A DNA stretch of 64,000 nt from Streptomyces sp. NBC_00582 (GTDB taxonomy: Bacteria > Actinomycetota > Actinomycetes > Streptomycetales > Streptomycetaceae): positions 5,704,001-5,768,000 of the forward strand of contig NZ_CP107772.1 of the NCBI RefSeq assembly GCF_036345155.1, given 5' to 3'. Each line of letters begins with the position of its first letter. Position 1 is the first letter of the stretch. The translations under genes and the position numbers were made by a program. Below the pieces are notes generated by a model that was not told the DNA's origin, did not search any database, and was given only the letters and a program-made list of their open reading frames with translations. Positions 17,853 through 26,780 of this stretch are shown piece by piece.

Positions 17853-18730
17853 CGATCGACCCCCTGACCGAGCCCAGCACTCTGCGGGCCGACGGGCTGG
17901 CGCTGCGTTTCGGCGGCACCCGTGCCCTCGACGGCGTCTCCCTGCGGCTGACGCGCGGTGTCACCGGGCTGCTCGGTCCCAACGGCGCCGGAAAGACGAC
18001 GCTGCTGCGGGTGCTGGCCACGGCCGTACCGGCCGACGAGGGCCGGTTCACCGCCCTCGGCCATGACCCCCGCACCGCCGCCGGCCGGCTCGCCCTGCGC
18101 CGCGATCTCGGCTACCTCCCCCAGACCCCCGGCTTCCACCCGGACTTCACCGCCTTCGAGTTCGTCGACTACGTGGCGATCCTCAAGGAGCTGACCGACC
18201 GAGGAGCCCGCCACCGCGAGGTGCGCCGCGTCCTGGACGCCGTCGACCTCTCGGAGGTGCGCGGCAAGCGCCTCAAGCGGCTCTCCGGCGGGATGCGGCA
18301 GCGCGTCGCCCTCGCCGCCGCGCTGGTCGGCGACCCCGGTTTCCTCGTCCTGGACGAGCCGACCGTCGGCCTGGACCCCGAGCAGCGCATGCGCTTCCGG
18401 GAACTGATCGCCCAGGCGGGCGAGGGGCGCACGGTCCTGCTGTCCACGCATCAGACGGAGGACGTGGCGATGCTCTGCCACCGCGTCATCGTCCTGGCCC
18501 GGGGCCGCGTCCGCTTCGAGGGCACCCCCGCCGAGCTGACGTCCCGCGCGCAGGGCCGGGTCTGGAGCAGCACGGAACGCCATCCCGGCGCGCTGGCGGG
18601 CTGGCGCACCGGCCTGGGCACCTTCCGCAACATCGGCGACCCGCCCGCCGGAGCCGACCTGCTCGAACCCACCCTGGAGGACGGCTATCTCCTCGCCCTG
18701 GACGGCGAGAGCGCGGAGGTGACGGCATGA
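17849..18730 (+). CDS. ABC transporter ATP-binding protein
   Basis: A 293-residue ATPase of the CcmA/DrrA-like export type. Walker A is GPNGAGKTT, signature LSGGMRQRVALAAAL, Walker B FLVLDEPTVGLDP, switch His in STHQTEDV. After the ATPase domain comes an 80-residue tail. Four-base overlaps couple it to the genes on both sides. It powers the permease encoded next; substrate unknown. Its location with a sigma/anti-sigma pair suggests a stress or envelope function. Confidence 0.93.
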   Translation: MTIDPLTEPSTLRADGLALRFGGTRALDGVSLRLTRGVTGLLGPNGAGKTTLLRVLATAVPADEGRFTALGHDPRTAAGRLALRRDLGYLPQTPGFHPDFTAFEFVDYVAILKELTDRGARHREVRRVLDAVDLSEVRGKRLKRLSGGMRQRVALAAALVGDPGFLVLDEPTVGLDPEQRMRFRELIAQAGEGRTVLLSTHQTEDVAMLCHRVIVLARGRVRFEGTPAELTSRAQGRVWSSTERHPGALAGWRTGLGTFRNIGDPPAGADLLEPTLEDGYLLALDGESAEVTA

Positions 18731-20316
18731 GCCGCCCCCCGGCCACCCCGGCTCCCCCGGAGACCCCGACCGGCCCTGCGGCCATCCCGCTCGACGAGCC
18801 GCCCGCCACCGACTCCGGACAGCCGGGCGAGGGCAACCGTCTGCGCGCGGTCCTCGCCCTGGCCCGCTTCGAGGTCCGCGAGCTGCTGTTCCAGATCCAG
18901 ATCGTGTTCTTCTTCCTGCTCTACCTGGGTCTGGTCGTCGTGGGCCTGATCCCCCGGGACGGCATGGACGCCTACCCCGTCCTCAACACCGTCGACCGGG
19001 GCACCCAGTCCGCGCCGCTGCTGTTCGCGATCTCCGTCCTCGTCTGCACCAACGCGGCCGCGCTGCGCTCGCGGAAGCACTCCACGGTCCAGCAGTTCGA
19101 CGTGCTCCCCGTGGAGCCCTGGCGGCGCACGCTCGCCCATGTGCTCTCGGTGGTCCCGTTCGCGGCGCTCACTGGGCTCGTGGCCGTCGGCGCGTACACC
19201 TGGGAGGCGCTGAAGCCCGGCGCGATCGGCCATGGCTCGGTCGGGGAGCTGGCCGTCGCCCCGCTGACGGTCCTGCTGGCCGGAGCCACGGGCGTCCTGC
19301 TGGCCCGCGTCGTGCCCACCCCCTTCGCGCCCATACTGTTCGTGATCGCCTACTACCTGGTCTTTTTCATGGTCGCCTCCGGCACCGAGGGCGAGTGGCC
19401 GAGCTGGCTCTCGCCGGTCATGTACGCCAACATCGGCGGCGATCCCGTCCCCTCCGACCTCCTCGGCCGCCCCGCCACCGCGCACGCCGTGTACCTGCTG
19501 GGCCTGTGCGGGATCGTGATCTGTGCGGCACTGCTGCGCGCCGGTGGGCGGACCCGGGCCGTCAAGACGGCGACCGCGCTCGCCCTCGCCACCACCGTGG
19601 CCGGCGCGATCGGACAACTGCCGTACGACTCGGCGGAGCTGGCGGCAGCTCGCAGAACGGCGACCGAGACGCCGGAGAAGGTCCAGTCCTGCGTCGAGCG
19701 CGACGGCTCGACGTACTGCTCCTTCCCCGAGTGGAACGGCGTACGGCCCGGATGGGCCGAGGTCGTGGGCCGCGTGCAGGCCCTGGCGGGCGGTGCGGCG
19801 GCGAAGGCCTCGCTGACCGTCCGCCAGCGCGTCGACACCGGCTCGGGTGTCGAGACCGACTCCTACCTCGTGCCCTTGAGCGCCGCCCACCAGGTCACCG
19901 TCGGCACCCGCTGGGGCGGTAACCGCGTCCCCGAGTTCGCGGTCGGTGTGGCCACGGTCCTGGTGATGGGCTCGGAGGAGGCGGCGGTCGAGCGGGAGAT
20001 GTGCGACGCCCGACCGGTGACGGTCATGTGGCTGGCCCTCGGGGCCGACCGCGATCCGTCGGCCACCTTCCAGGACCTGCGGGTGGACGACAGCACCGAG
20101 GGCGGCGGGACGGTTCTGGCCCCCACGAACCCCCTGAATGTGACGGCCGACCAGAGCACGGTCGTCCGGGAACTCCTCGACCGACCCAGGGCCGAGATCA
20201 CGGCCCGGGTGAAGGCCCACTGGGCGGAGCTCACCTCGGCCCGGACGACGACGGCGGAGGCCGCGAAGCTGCTGGGGGTTCCCGTGCCGAAGGAGGCGGA
20301 GCAGTGCGACGAGTAG
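18727..20316 (+). CDS. ABC transporter permease with C-terminal extracytoplasmic domain
   Basis: A 529-residue protein. After a Pro-rich cytoplasmic start come about six membrane helices (residues 55-300), as in ABC-2 permeases, and then a 230-residue soluble region beginning AELAAARRTATETPEKVQSCVERDGSTYCSFPEW. The Cys pair (SCVERDGSTYC) probably forms a disulfide, placing the domain outside. Substrate unknown. ATGA overlap with the ATPase gene. Confidence 0.88.
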   Translation: MSRPPATPAPPETPTGPAAIPLDEPPATDSGQPGEGNRLRAVLALARFEVRELLFQIQIVFFFLLYLGLVVVGLIPRDGMDAYPVLNTVDRGTQSAPLLFAISVLVCTNAAALRSRKHSTVQQFDVLPVEPWRRTLAHVLSVVPFAALTGLVAVGAYTWEALKPGAIGHGSVGELAVAPLTVLLAGATGVLLARVVPTPFAPILFVIAYYLVFFMVASGTEGEWPSWLSPVMYANIGGDPVPSDLLGRPATAHAVYLLGLCGIVICAALLRAGGRTRAVKTATALALATTVAGAIGQLPYDSAELAAARRTATETPEKVQSCVERDGSTYCSFPEWNGVRPGWAEVVGRVQALAGGAAAKASLTVRQRVDTGSGVETDSYLVPLSAAHQVTVGTRWGGNRVPEFAVGVATVLVMGSEEAAVEREMCDARPVTVMWLALGADRDPSATFQDLRVDDSTEGGGTVLAPTNPLNVTADQSTVVRELLDRPRAEITARVKAHWAELTSARTTTAEAAKLLGVPVPKEAEQCDE

Positions 20317-21047
20317 AGGAGACACCGGCGGTGGAAGCCACCGAAACAGCGGGAACGAGGAGCGTCAGAGCGGCCCAGCTCCGCTCGCTGGTCGTACCGG
20401 TGTGGCGCACCCTGCCCCGGCGGGCGCTGACGGCCGCCGGCGCGGTGGGCCTGCTGCTCGCGGCGAGCACCCGGCTCCCGGACCACGCCCCGGACACCGA
20501 ACTGGGCCTGTTCGTCCTGCGTCTCACGGCATTCGCCGGCGCCCTGGGCCTGGCGTTCCTCCTGGACGACCCGGCCCGCAACACCAGCGCGACCACCCCG
20601 ATGGCCCGCCCGGCCCGCACGGTCCTCCGGCTGGCGATGGTGATCCCCCTGACCGTCCTCTGGTGGACGACGGCCCTGCTCCTGATACCGTCCCCGACCC
20701 GCCCCCCGCTCCTCCCGGTCACCCTGCAAGCGGCGGCCATGATCGCGGCGGCCCTCGCGCTCGCCACGGCCGCCGTCCGCTTCACGGACTCCCCCGAGGT
20801 GGGCCGGAGCACGGCGACATGCCTGCTCACGGCCGCCGTGGTGGCGGTCCTGACCCCCAACCGCTGGGGGCTGCTGGCCACTCCGGGCGACCCCTGGTGG
20901 GAGCCGACGCAGCTGCGATGGGCGGCGGTGCTCGGGGTGACGCTGGCGGTGGGCGCGTGGTGGACGCCGGAGCCGCTCGGGCCGGGGCGGGGGTTCAGGC
21001 GGCCAGGGTTCCCTGGTGGAAGTAGAGCCGCCAGCCCGTCGCGGTGA
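20304..21047 (+). CDS. Membrane protein of the sigma/ABC operon
   Basis: A 247-residue protein with about six hydrophobic segments from residue 43. The GTG at 20304 overlaps the permease stop by 13 bp and has AAGGAGG upstream. It contains FLLDDPARNTSATTPMARPARTVLRL, a cytoplasmic loop. No named family is recognised; position suggests an accessory subunit of the transporter. Its 3' end overlaps the convergent NTF2-like gene by 53 bp. Confidence 0.8.
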   Translation: MRRVEETPAVEATETAGTRSVRAAQLRSLVVPVWRTLPRRALTAAGAVGLLLAASTRLPDHAPDTELGLFVLRLTAFAGALGLAFLLDDPARNTSATTPMARPARTVLRLAMVIPLTVLWWTTALLLIPSPTRPPLLPVTLQAAAMIAAALALATAAVRFTDSPEVGRSTATCLLTAAVVAVLTPNRWGLLATPGDPWWEPTQLRWAAVLGVTLAVGAWWTPEPLGPGRGFRRPGFPGGSRAASPSR

Positions 21048-21360
21048 GACGCCACAGGGAGCTCCGCCACACCCGGCGGCCCTCGTGGTCGGAGAAGTAG
21101 GTGAGGTGGACGAGGCCGGGGGCGAGGACGGTCCCGGTCATGTCACTGACCTCGACCGGCGAGGTGGCGGAGATGCCGCCGCCACCGGTCACGGTGAGGA
21201 TCGTCTCCACGTCCCACCAGCGCCCGGAGGCGCCGATCTCCCTGAACTCCGGGTCCAGCAGCTCCAGCACCCGCTCGGTGGAGGCCCGCACCTCGGGCTC
21301 GAGCAGCCTCAACTCGCCGTCGACGGCGGCCTGCACGGCCTGTTCTTGATCGTCCATCAT
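20995..21360 (-). CDS. NTF2-like protein (DUF4440 type)
   Basis: A 121-residue protein with the NTF2-like cone fold pattern: an N-terminal helix (EQAVQAAVDGELRLLEPEVRASTERVLELLDPEFREIGASGRWWD) and four strands ending WRLTATGWRLYFHQGTLAA. AAGGTG precedes the ATG at good spacing. Members range from ketosteroid isomerases to non-enzymatic binding proteins; no catalytic residues can be assigned. It is 33 bp downstream of mshD on the same strand. Confidence 0.85.
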   Translation of the reverse strand: MMDDQEQAVQAAVDGELRLLEPEVRASTERVLELLDPEFREIGASGRWWDVETILTVTGGGGISATSPVEVSDMTGTVLAPGLVHLTYFSDHEGRRVWRSSLWRLTATGWRLYFHQGTLAA

Positions 21361-21392
21361 GCGAGCACCTTAGGCAGCCCGGTGACGGCGCC

Positions 21393-22319
21393 TCACGTCT
21401 CCGTCCGGTACATGAGGTCCGTCTCGTGCGTGGCGAACCCCAACCCCTCGTAGACCGCCACCGCCGCCTTGTTGTCGGCGTCGACGTACAGCATGGCCGT
21501 GGGCAGCCCCTGCGCCGCGAGATGCCGCAGGCCGATCGTGGTGAGGGACTTGCCGAGGCCGCCGCCCTGGGCGCCCGGGGCGACGCCGAGGACGTACACC
21601 TCACCGAGCTGTTCCTCCGCGTGGACCTTGGTCCAGTGGAAGCCGATGAGTTCCTCGCCGCGGAAGGCGAGGAAGAAGCCGGCGGGGTCGAACCAGGCCT
21701 GTGCCTTGCGGTCGTCGAGGTCGCGCTGGACGAGGGAGCCCTGCTCGGGGTGGTGCGCGAAGGACGCGGAGTTGACGGCGAGCCAGGCGGCGTCGTCCCG
21801 GCCGGGCTCGAAGGTGCGGACGATGACCCCCTCGGGCAGCACCGGGTCGGGCAGCGCCAGGTCGGTCAACGGCCTGCGCATCTGGCGCAGTTCGCGGAAG
21901 AGGGTCAGCCCGAGGACCTGGGCGAGATGGCGGGCGGCGGAATGCCCGCCGTGGGCCCAGACCCGCAGCCGCTTGCCGGAGGCGGCGAGCAGGGCGGCAC
22001 CGAGGGCGCGGCCGTGTCCATGGCCGCGGTGGGAGGGGTGGACGACCAGTTCGGCGGCCGGCGCCTCGATCGGGTCGGTGTCCTCCAACTGGGCGTAGCC
22101 GACGAGTTCGCCGCCGACGGTGAGGACCAGATGGGAGACGCCTTCGCGGGGACCTCCCCGCAGCTGAAGCCGGCCCTGCTCGGACACCGCCTGCTGGCCG
22201 TCCGCGCGGGCGGCCTCCGCGAGCAGGTCGAGGACGGCATCGGTCTGTTCGGGGGAGAGCTCGGTGAGGGTCTCGATGGATCGGGAGCCGTGGGGCCGTG
22301 CGATGTCGTCGCTGGTCAT
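21393..22319 (-). CDS. mshD: Mycothiol synthase
   Basis: A 308-residue acetyltransferase that acetylates Cys-GlcN-Ins with acetyl-CoA in the last step of mycothiol synthesis. It has two GNAT domains in tandem. Acetyl-CoA-binding loops are VVHPSHRGHGHGRALGAAL in the N-terminal half and LGVAPGAQGGGLGKSLTTIGL in the C-terminal half, and the C-terminus LYVDADNKAAVAVYEGLGF is diagnostic of MshD. The ATG at 22319 is preferred over the upstream in-frame start at 22349. Mycothiol is restricted to actinobacteria. Confidence 0.96.
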   Translation of the reverse strand: MTSDDIARPHGSRSIETLTELSPEQTDAVLDLLAEAARADGQQAVSEQGRLQLRGGPREGVSHLVLTVGGELVGYAQLEDTDPIEAPAAELVVHPSHRGHGHGRALGAALLAASGKRLRVWAHGGHSAARHLAQVLGLTLFRELRQMRRPLTDLALPDPVLPEGVIVRTFEPGRDDAAWLAVNSASFAHHPEQGSLVQRDLDDRKAQAWFDPAGFFLAFRGEELIGFHWTKVHAEEQLGEVYVLGVAPGAQGGGLGKSLTTIGLRHLAAQGLPTAMLYVDADNKAAVAVYEGLGFATHETDLMYRTET

Positions 22320-22475
22320 GCGTACGAGGGTAAGGGGAGGGCGCCGCAAAGTGGGGGCAAAGGGGAGGGCAAAGGGAAACCAGGATGTAACCCGTAACCC
22401 CCTGTCGCGCTACGCGCGTTGACTCTAGGCTGCGCCGGACGGGCCACCTACCTCAGCCGATTCACAGGGGGGCGC

Positions 22476-24278
22476 ATGCCAGCCACATCCCAGCCGGACC
22501 CCAGTCGCAGACGTCGTACGTACCGGATGCTCGCGGCCGCCGCCACGCTCGCCACCACGGGCGCGCTGGCCGCCGCTCTCCCGGCGGACGCCCACGACGC
22601 GCACCACGGCAAGCCGCTGCCGAGCCGCTACCAGGACGTGCAGTTGCTGTCCTTCAACGACCTGCACGGCAACCTGGAACCGCCGTCGGGCTCGTCCGGC
22701 CGTGTGACGGAACTGCAGGCGGACGGCACGACGAAGACGATCGACGCGGGCGGTGTCGAGTACCTCGCCACGCATCTGCGGGAGGCCCGCAAGGGCAACG
22801 CCTACTCGATCACCGCGGCCGGCGGTGACATGGTCGGCGCGTCCCCGCTGATCTCGGGCCTGTTCCACGACGAGCCCACCATCGAGGCGCTCAACAAGCT
22901 GGACCTGGACGTCACCTCCGTCGGCAACCACGAGTTCGACGAGGGCGCGAAGGAACTGGCCCGGCTCCAGTACGGCGGCTGTCACCCGACGGCCGGCTGC
23001 TACACGGACAAGAAGTTCAAGGGCGCCGACTTCCCGTACCTGGCGGCCAACGTGCTGAGCGAGAAGACCGGCAAGCCGATCCTCGCGCCGTACTGGGTGT
23101 GGAAGAAGAAGGACGTCAAGATCGGCTTCATCGGGGTGACCCTGGAGGACACGCCGGGCGTCGTCTCCGCCGAGGGCGTCAAGGGCCTGAAGTTCAAGGA
23201 CGAGGTCGAGACGATCAACAAGTACGCCAAGGTGCTGCAGCGCCAGGGCGTGAAGTCGATCGTGGCGCTGATCCACGAGGGCGGACAGCCGGCGTCGGGC
23301 GCGTACAACTACAACTGCGACTCCCCGGGCGCCGGTGACGGGATCTCCGGCCCGATCGTGGACATCGCGAAGAACATCTCCCCGTCGGTGGACGCGCTGG
23401 TCACGGGCCACACGCACGCCGCGTACGTCTGCACGATCCCGGACCCGGCGGGCAACCCGCGCATGGTCACCTCGGCCGCGTCCTTCGGCCGTCTCTACAC
23501 GGACACCACGCTGACGTACGACCGGTTCACCGGCGACATCGCGCGGACGTCCGTGAAGTCGGCGAACCACGTGGTCACCCGGACCGTCGCCAAGGCGCCG
23601 GACATGACCGAGCTGATCGGCAAGTGGAACACCCTCGCGGCGCCCATCGGCAACCGTGCCATCGGCTACATCTCGGCCGACGTGCCGAACACGGGCACCG
23701 AGTCCCCGATGGGCGACCTGATCGCGGACGCGCAGCTCGCGTACGGCAAGAGCCTCGACGCCGAGACCGACCTCGCGCTGATGAACCCGGGCGGTGTCCG
23801 GGCCGGTCTCACCTACGCGGCCAAGGGCAGCGAGGGCGACGGCGTGGTGACGTACGCCGAGGGCTTCACGGTCCAGCCGTTCTCCAACACCGTGAATCTG
23901 CAGGACTTCACCGGCGCCCAGCTCATCCAGGTCCTCAAGGAGCAGGTCAGCGGCAGCAACGCGAGCGCGCCGAAGATCCTCCAGCCGTCGGCGAACCTGA
24001 CGTACACCCTGGATCTGACGAAGAGCGGCGCCGACCGGGTCGTCACCGACTCCATCAAGCTGAACGGCGCGGCCGTCGACCCGTCGGCCACCTACCGCAT
24101 CGCCACCAACAGCTTCCTGGCGGGCGGCGGCGACGGCTTCACCACCCTCGGCCAGGGCACGAACGACCTCGTCGGCACGGACGACCTCACCGCCCTCGAG
24201 CAGTACCTGACCGCCAACTCCTCCGCCACCGGCCCGATCACCCCGCCGGTGGCGAACCGGATCACGATCGTGCAGTAA
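22476..24278 (+). CDS. Secreted 5'-nucleotidase / UshA-like phosphoesterase
   Basis: A 600-residue secreted enzyme that releases phosphate from nucleotides outside the cell. Start 22476 has AGGGGGG upstream. A signal peptide with a basic start and an alanine-rich core ends near ADAHDAHHG. The metallophosphatase domain shows SFNDLHGNL, GNHEFDEG and VTGHTHA, binding two metals; the C-terminal 5_nucleotid_C domain has FTVQPFSNTVNLQDFTGAQLI and AGGGDGFT. Two adjacent GTAACCC copies (22387-22400) lie upstream but with 7-bp rather than 11-bp spacing, so PhoP control is only suspected. Confidence 0.94.
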   Translation: MPATSQPDPSRRRRTYRMLAAAATLATTGALAAALPADAHDAHHGKPLPSRYQDVQLLSFNDLHGNLEPPSGSSGRVTELQADGTTKTIDAGGVEYLATHLREARKGNAYSITAAGGDMVGASPLISGLFHDEPTIEALNKLDLDVTSVGNHEFDEGAKELARLQYGGCHPTAGCYTDKKFKGADFPYLAANVLSEKTGKPILAPYWVWKKKDVKIGFIGVTLEDTPGVVSAEGVKGLKFKDEVETINKYAKVLQRQGVKSIVALIHEGGQPASGAYNYNCDSPGAGDGISGPIVDIAKNISPSVDALVTGHTHAAYVCTIPDPAGNPRMVTSAASFGRLYTDTTLTYDRFTGDIARTSVKSANHVVTRTVAKAPDMTELIGKWNTLAAPIGNRAIGYISADVPNTGTESPMGDLIADAQLAYGKSLDAETDLALMNPGGVRAGLTYAAKGSEGDGVVTYAEGFTVQPFSNTVNLQDFTGAQLIQVLKEQVSGSNASAPKILQPSANLTYTLDLTKSGADRVVTDSIKLNGAAVDPSATYRIATNSFLAGGGDGFTTLGQGTNDLVGTDDLTALEQYLTANSSATGPITPPVANRITIVQ

Positions 24279-24297
24279 CCCGAGCCTTCTCGTTCGA

Positions 24298-24330
24298 CGA
24301 GGCCGCCGCGTCACCGACGCGGCGGCCTCG
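24298..24330 (+). terminator. Terminator of the 5'-nucleotidase gene
   Basis: Perfect 15-bp stem (24298-24312 with 24316-24330) with a 3-nt loop, 20 bp after the stop codon. The tail is GT-rich without a clear U-run. Confidence 0.85.
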
Positions 24331-24543
24331 TCGTGTGTGAGGACCTGTGGCGTAACTCTTGTTTTAAAACCTGTGTAAGTCCCCGGGTGGTTCCCGATTC
24401 CATCTGAAAACTTGTCTCAGCCGCAATTCATCGAGGTCTCAGCGGAATTGGCTTTTTCTCCGCCCGGCGTCCCGTAGTGTTTTCCATGTCGAAAGCGAAC
24501 GACGCGAAAGCGAAGAGCGCGAACACTGTGAACGGAGAACGTC
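24331..24543 (+). promoter_or_regulatory. AT-richer leader region of the first small basic peptide gene
   Basis: This stretch is clearly lower in GC than its surroundings and contains the palindrome GTTTTAAAAC near 24360. It probably carries the promoter for the peptide gene at 24544; TAGTGT (24475-24480) is a candidate -10 element. No matching -35 at 16-18 bp was found. An ATG at 24486 opens a frame overlapping the peptide gene but has no ribosome-binding site. Confidence 0.4.
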
Positions 24544-24678
24544 ATGAGCTTCCACAAGATCGCCCCGGTCAAGAAGACCCGCAAGGCCGCTCCGGCCCCG
24601 GCTCCGAAGCCCGCCGCCAAGAAGAAGGCCGTGAAGCAGGTGACTCCGAGGCGCCGCCCGGTGTCCCATAAGGACTGA
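24544..24678 (+). CDS. Small Lys/Ala/Pro-rich basic peptide, copy 1
   Basis: A 44-residue peptide starting MSFHKIAPVKK, with a Lys/Ala/Pro-rich middle and ending RRRPVSHKD. GGAGAA precedes the ATG by 6 nt. It is a paralogue of the next gene: the first nine residues (MSFHKIAPV) are identical and the end RRPVxH is shared, while the middle varies. Net charge is strongly positive, recalling the tails of histone-like proteins. There is no signal peptide or membrane segment. Function unknown; a nucleic-acid or polyphosphate binding role would be a guess from charge. Confidence 0.75.
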   Translation: MSFHKIAPVKKTRKAAPAPAPKPAAKKKAVKQVTPRRRPVSHKD

Positions 24679-24758
24679 CACCGCACCCGGAACTGTTGCA
24701 AATCTGCGACAAATAAAAACCACCTAATACCCGCCTGGCAATAAGAGAGGTAATTCCC

Positions 24759-24887
24759 ATGAGCTTCCACAAGATCGCCCCGGTCGCCAAGAAGAAGACC
24801 GAGAAGAAGGACTGCAAGCCCGCCGCCAAGAAGAAGGCCGCCGCCCAGCCCGCGCCGAAGCGCCGCCCGGTCGCGCACCAGGGCTGA
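24759..24887 (+). CDS. Small Lys/Ala/Pro-rich basic peptide, copy 2
   Basis: A 42-residue paralogue of the preceding peptide. It starts MSFHKIAPVAKKK and ends PKRRPVAHQG; AGAGAGG precedes the ATG. It has a single Cys19 that copy 1 lacks. Eighty AT-rich base pairs separate the two genes, enough for a separate promoter. A strong terminator follows, so the ABC exporter gene downstream is probably not in the same transcript. Function unknown. Confidence 0.75.
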   Translation: MSFHKIAPVAKKKTEKKDCKPAAKKKAAAQPAPKRRPVAHQG

Positions 24888-24897
24888 CGGGTCGCCA

Positions 24898-24934
24898 CGA
24901 GGCGGGGCCACCCCCGGGTGGTGGCCCCGCCTCG
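24898..24934 (+). terminator. Terminator after the small basic peptide genes
   Basis: Perfect 15-bp stem (24898-24912 with 24920-24934), 7-nt loop, 11 bp after the copy-2 stop. It separates the peptides from the ABC exporter gene. Confidence 0.85.
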
Positions 24935-24970
24935 GGCATGCACCGAACCCGCACGGAAGGAGAGCCGTCG

Positions 24971-26758
24971 ATGTTGAGGGAAGCCCGTGAGGCCTTCCGC
25001 CGCTTCTGGCCGCTGACCCGCGGCGACCGCAGGTGGATGCTGGCGATCGTGGCCTGCGTGGTGGTCTCCGCGCTCGCCGAGACCGCCTCCATCCTGCTGT
25101 TCGCCCAGCTCACCGACAACGCCCTGAAGGAGGGCTCGCTCTCCGCGTTCTGGGAACCGGCCGGCGCCTGGCTGGGCGTGGCCGCCCTCGGCGCCCTCGT
25201 CGGCTACCTGGGCAACTCACTGGCGACCTGGACCGCCGAACGCTTCGTGCTGCGCCTGCGCGCCCGCACCTTCGCCCATGTCCAGGGCCTGCCCCCGCAC
25301 TTCTTCCAGAGGCACCGCCAGGGCGACCTGGTCGAACGCCTGACCGGAGACGTGGAGGCGATCGAACAACTCGTGGTGTCCGGCGTGGTGGGCACGGTCT
25401 CCGCCGCCTTCTCGGCGCTCTTCTACTCGGCCGCCGCCCTGTACATGCGCTGGGACCTGGCCCTCGCCACCTTCCTCCTCGCCCCCCTCTTCCTCCTGGC
25501 CGCCCGCCGCTTCTCCGGCCGGATCAAGCAGGCCTCGCGGGACGAACGGGTCGCCGACGGCGCGATCACCTCGGTGGTGGAGGAGTCCCTCGGCAACGTC
25601 GTCCTGACCCAGGCGTACAACCGCCGCGCCGACGAGGAGCGACGCCTGGACCGCGAGGCCCGCGCCTGGATGCGGGCGAGCGTGCGCGGGGCGCGGCTGA
25701 GCGAGATGTACGAGCAGTTCGTCGAGGTAGTCGAGACCCTCTGCGTCCTCGCGGTGATCGGCCTGGGCGTCTGGGAGATCTCGGCGGGCCGGATGACCCT
25801 CGGCACCCTCCTCGCCTTCGCCGCGTTCATCGGCTACCTCTATCCGCCGGTCCGCAGCCTCGGCCGACTCGGCCTGACGGTGACCGCGGCGACCGCCGGC
25901 GCGGACCGCATCGCCGAGATCCTGGACGCGCGCCCCGCCGTCGAGGACCCGGCCGCCCCCGTCCCCACCTGGCCCGTCCACGGCCACATCGCCTTCCACG
26001 GCGTCGGCTTCACCTACCCCGACACCCCTCGCCCCTCCCTGACGGACATGACCTTCACCGCCTCCCCCGGAGAACTGATCCTGGTCACGGGCGCGAGCGG
26101 AGCCGGCAAGTCCACCCTCGCCAAGCTCCTCACCCGCTTCTACGACCCCGACGCGGGCGTGATCACCCTGGACGGCGTCCCCCTCACCGACGTACCCCTG
26201 GAGTTCCTCCGCGAGAACGTGGCCCTGCTCCCCCAGCAGACCCTCGTCCTCAACGGCACGATCCGCGAGAACATCGAGTGCGGCCGCCCCGGCGCGACGG
26301 ACCGGGAGATCGAGGACGCGGCCCGGGCGGCGGCGGCCCACGCCTTCATCACCGCCCTCCCCGAGGGCTATGCCACCCCCCTCGCCCCCGGCACGGCAGC
26401 CCTCTCCGGCGGCCAGCTGCAACGCATCGCCATCGCCCGCGCCATGCTCCGCGCGGCCCCGGTCCTCGTCCTCGACGAACCCACCGCCGGCCTCGACTCG
26501 GTGGCCGCCCGCCAGATCGTCCAGCCCCTGCGCCGCCTGATGTCCGGCCGTACGACGATCATGATCACCCACGACCTCAGCCTCGCCCCCGAAGCCGACC
26601 GCATCCTCCTGATCGACCACGGCCGCCTCCTGGCCACCGGCCCCCACAACGACCTGATCACCCACTGCCCCGCCTACGCCCACCTCACCGAACCCTGGCC
26701 GACATCCCCCACCACCGCCCCCCACCTGGCGGAGGACACGTTGGTCCTGCGCCTCTGA
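24971..26758 (+). CDS. ABC exporter, fused membrane and ATPase domains
   Basis: A 595-residue half-transporter of the MsbA/type-IV exporter class, working as a dimer. Start 24971 has GGAAGGAG upstream. Six membrane helices occupy residues 20-320. The ATPase domain follows with Walker A GASGAGKST, signature LSGGQLQRIAIARA, Walker B VLVLDEPTAGLD and switch His in ITHDLSLA. No N-terminal C39 peptidase domain is present, so it is not a leader-cleaving bacteriocin exporter. Substrate unknown. The upstream terminator suggests its own promoter, which would have to lie in the 36 bp before the start. Confidence 0.92.
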   Translation: MLREAREAFRRFWPLTRGDRRWMLAIVACVVVSALAETASILLFAQLTDNALKEGSLSAFWEPAGAWLGVAALGALVGYLGNSLATWTAERFVLRLRARTFAHVQGLPPHFFQRHRQGDLVERLTGDVEAIEQLVVSGVVGTVSAAFSALFYSAAALYMRWDLALATFLLAPLFLLAARRFSGRIKQASRDERVADGAITSVVEESLGNVVLTQAYNRRADEERRLDREARAWMRASVRGARLSEMYEQFVEVVETLCVLAVIGLGVWEISAGRMTLGTLLAFAAFIGYLYPPVRSLGRLGLTVTAATAGADRIAEILDARPAVEDPAAPVPTWPVHGHIAFHGVGFTYPDTPRPSLTDMTFTASPGELILVTGASGAGKSTLAKLLTRFYDPDAGVITLDGVPLTDVPLEFLRENVALLPQQTLVLNGTIRENIECGRPGATDREIEDAARAAAAHAFITALPEGYATPLAPGTAALSGGQLQRIAIARAMLRAAPVLVLDEPTAGLDSVAARQIVQPLRRLMSGRTTIMITHDLSLAPEADRILLIDHGRLLATGPHNDLITHCPAYAHLTEPWPTSPTTAPHLAEDTLVLRL

Positions 26759-26780
26759 CCGTCGAACCGGTTTGCGTCAG

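Noticed and set aside
22387..22400. GTAACCC direct repeat as a PHO box of the 5'-nucleotidase gene
   Set aside because: The copies are 7 bp apart, not in the 11-bp register of PhoP sites, so it is mentioned only as a suspicion.
24486..24671. 61-codon ORF starting MSKANDAKAKSANTVNG upstream of the first small peptide
   Set aside because: No ribosome-binding site, and it overlaps the peptide gene in another frame with Gln/Glu/Arg-rich shadow sequence.
24544..26758. RiPP or bacteriocin precursor peptides with a dedicated ABC exporter
   Set aside because: A strong terminator separates the peptides from the exporter gene, the exporter has no C39 peptidase domain, and the peptides lack a double-Gly leader or modifying enzymes nearby.
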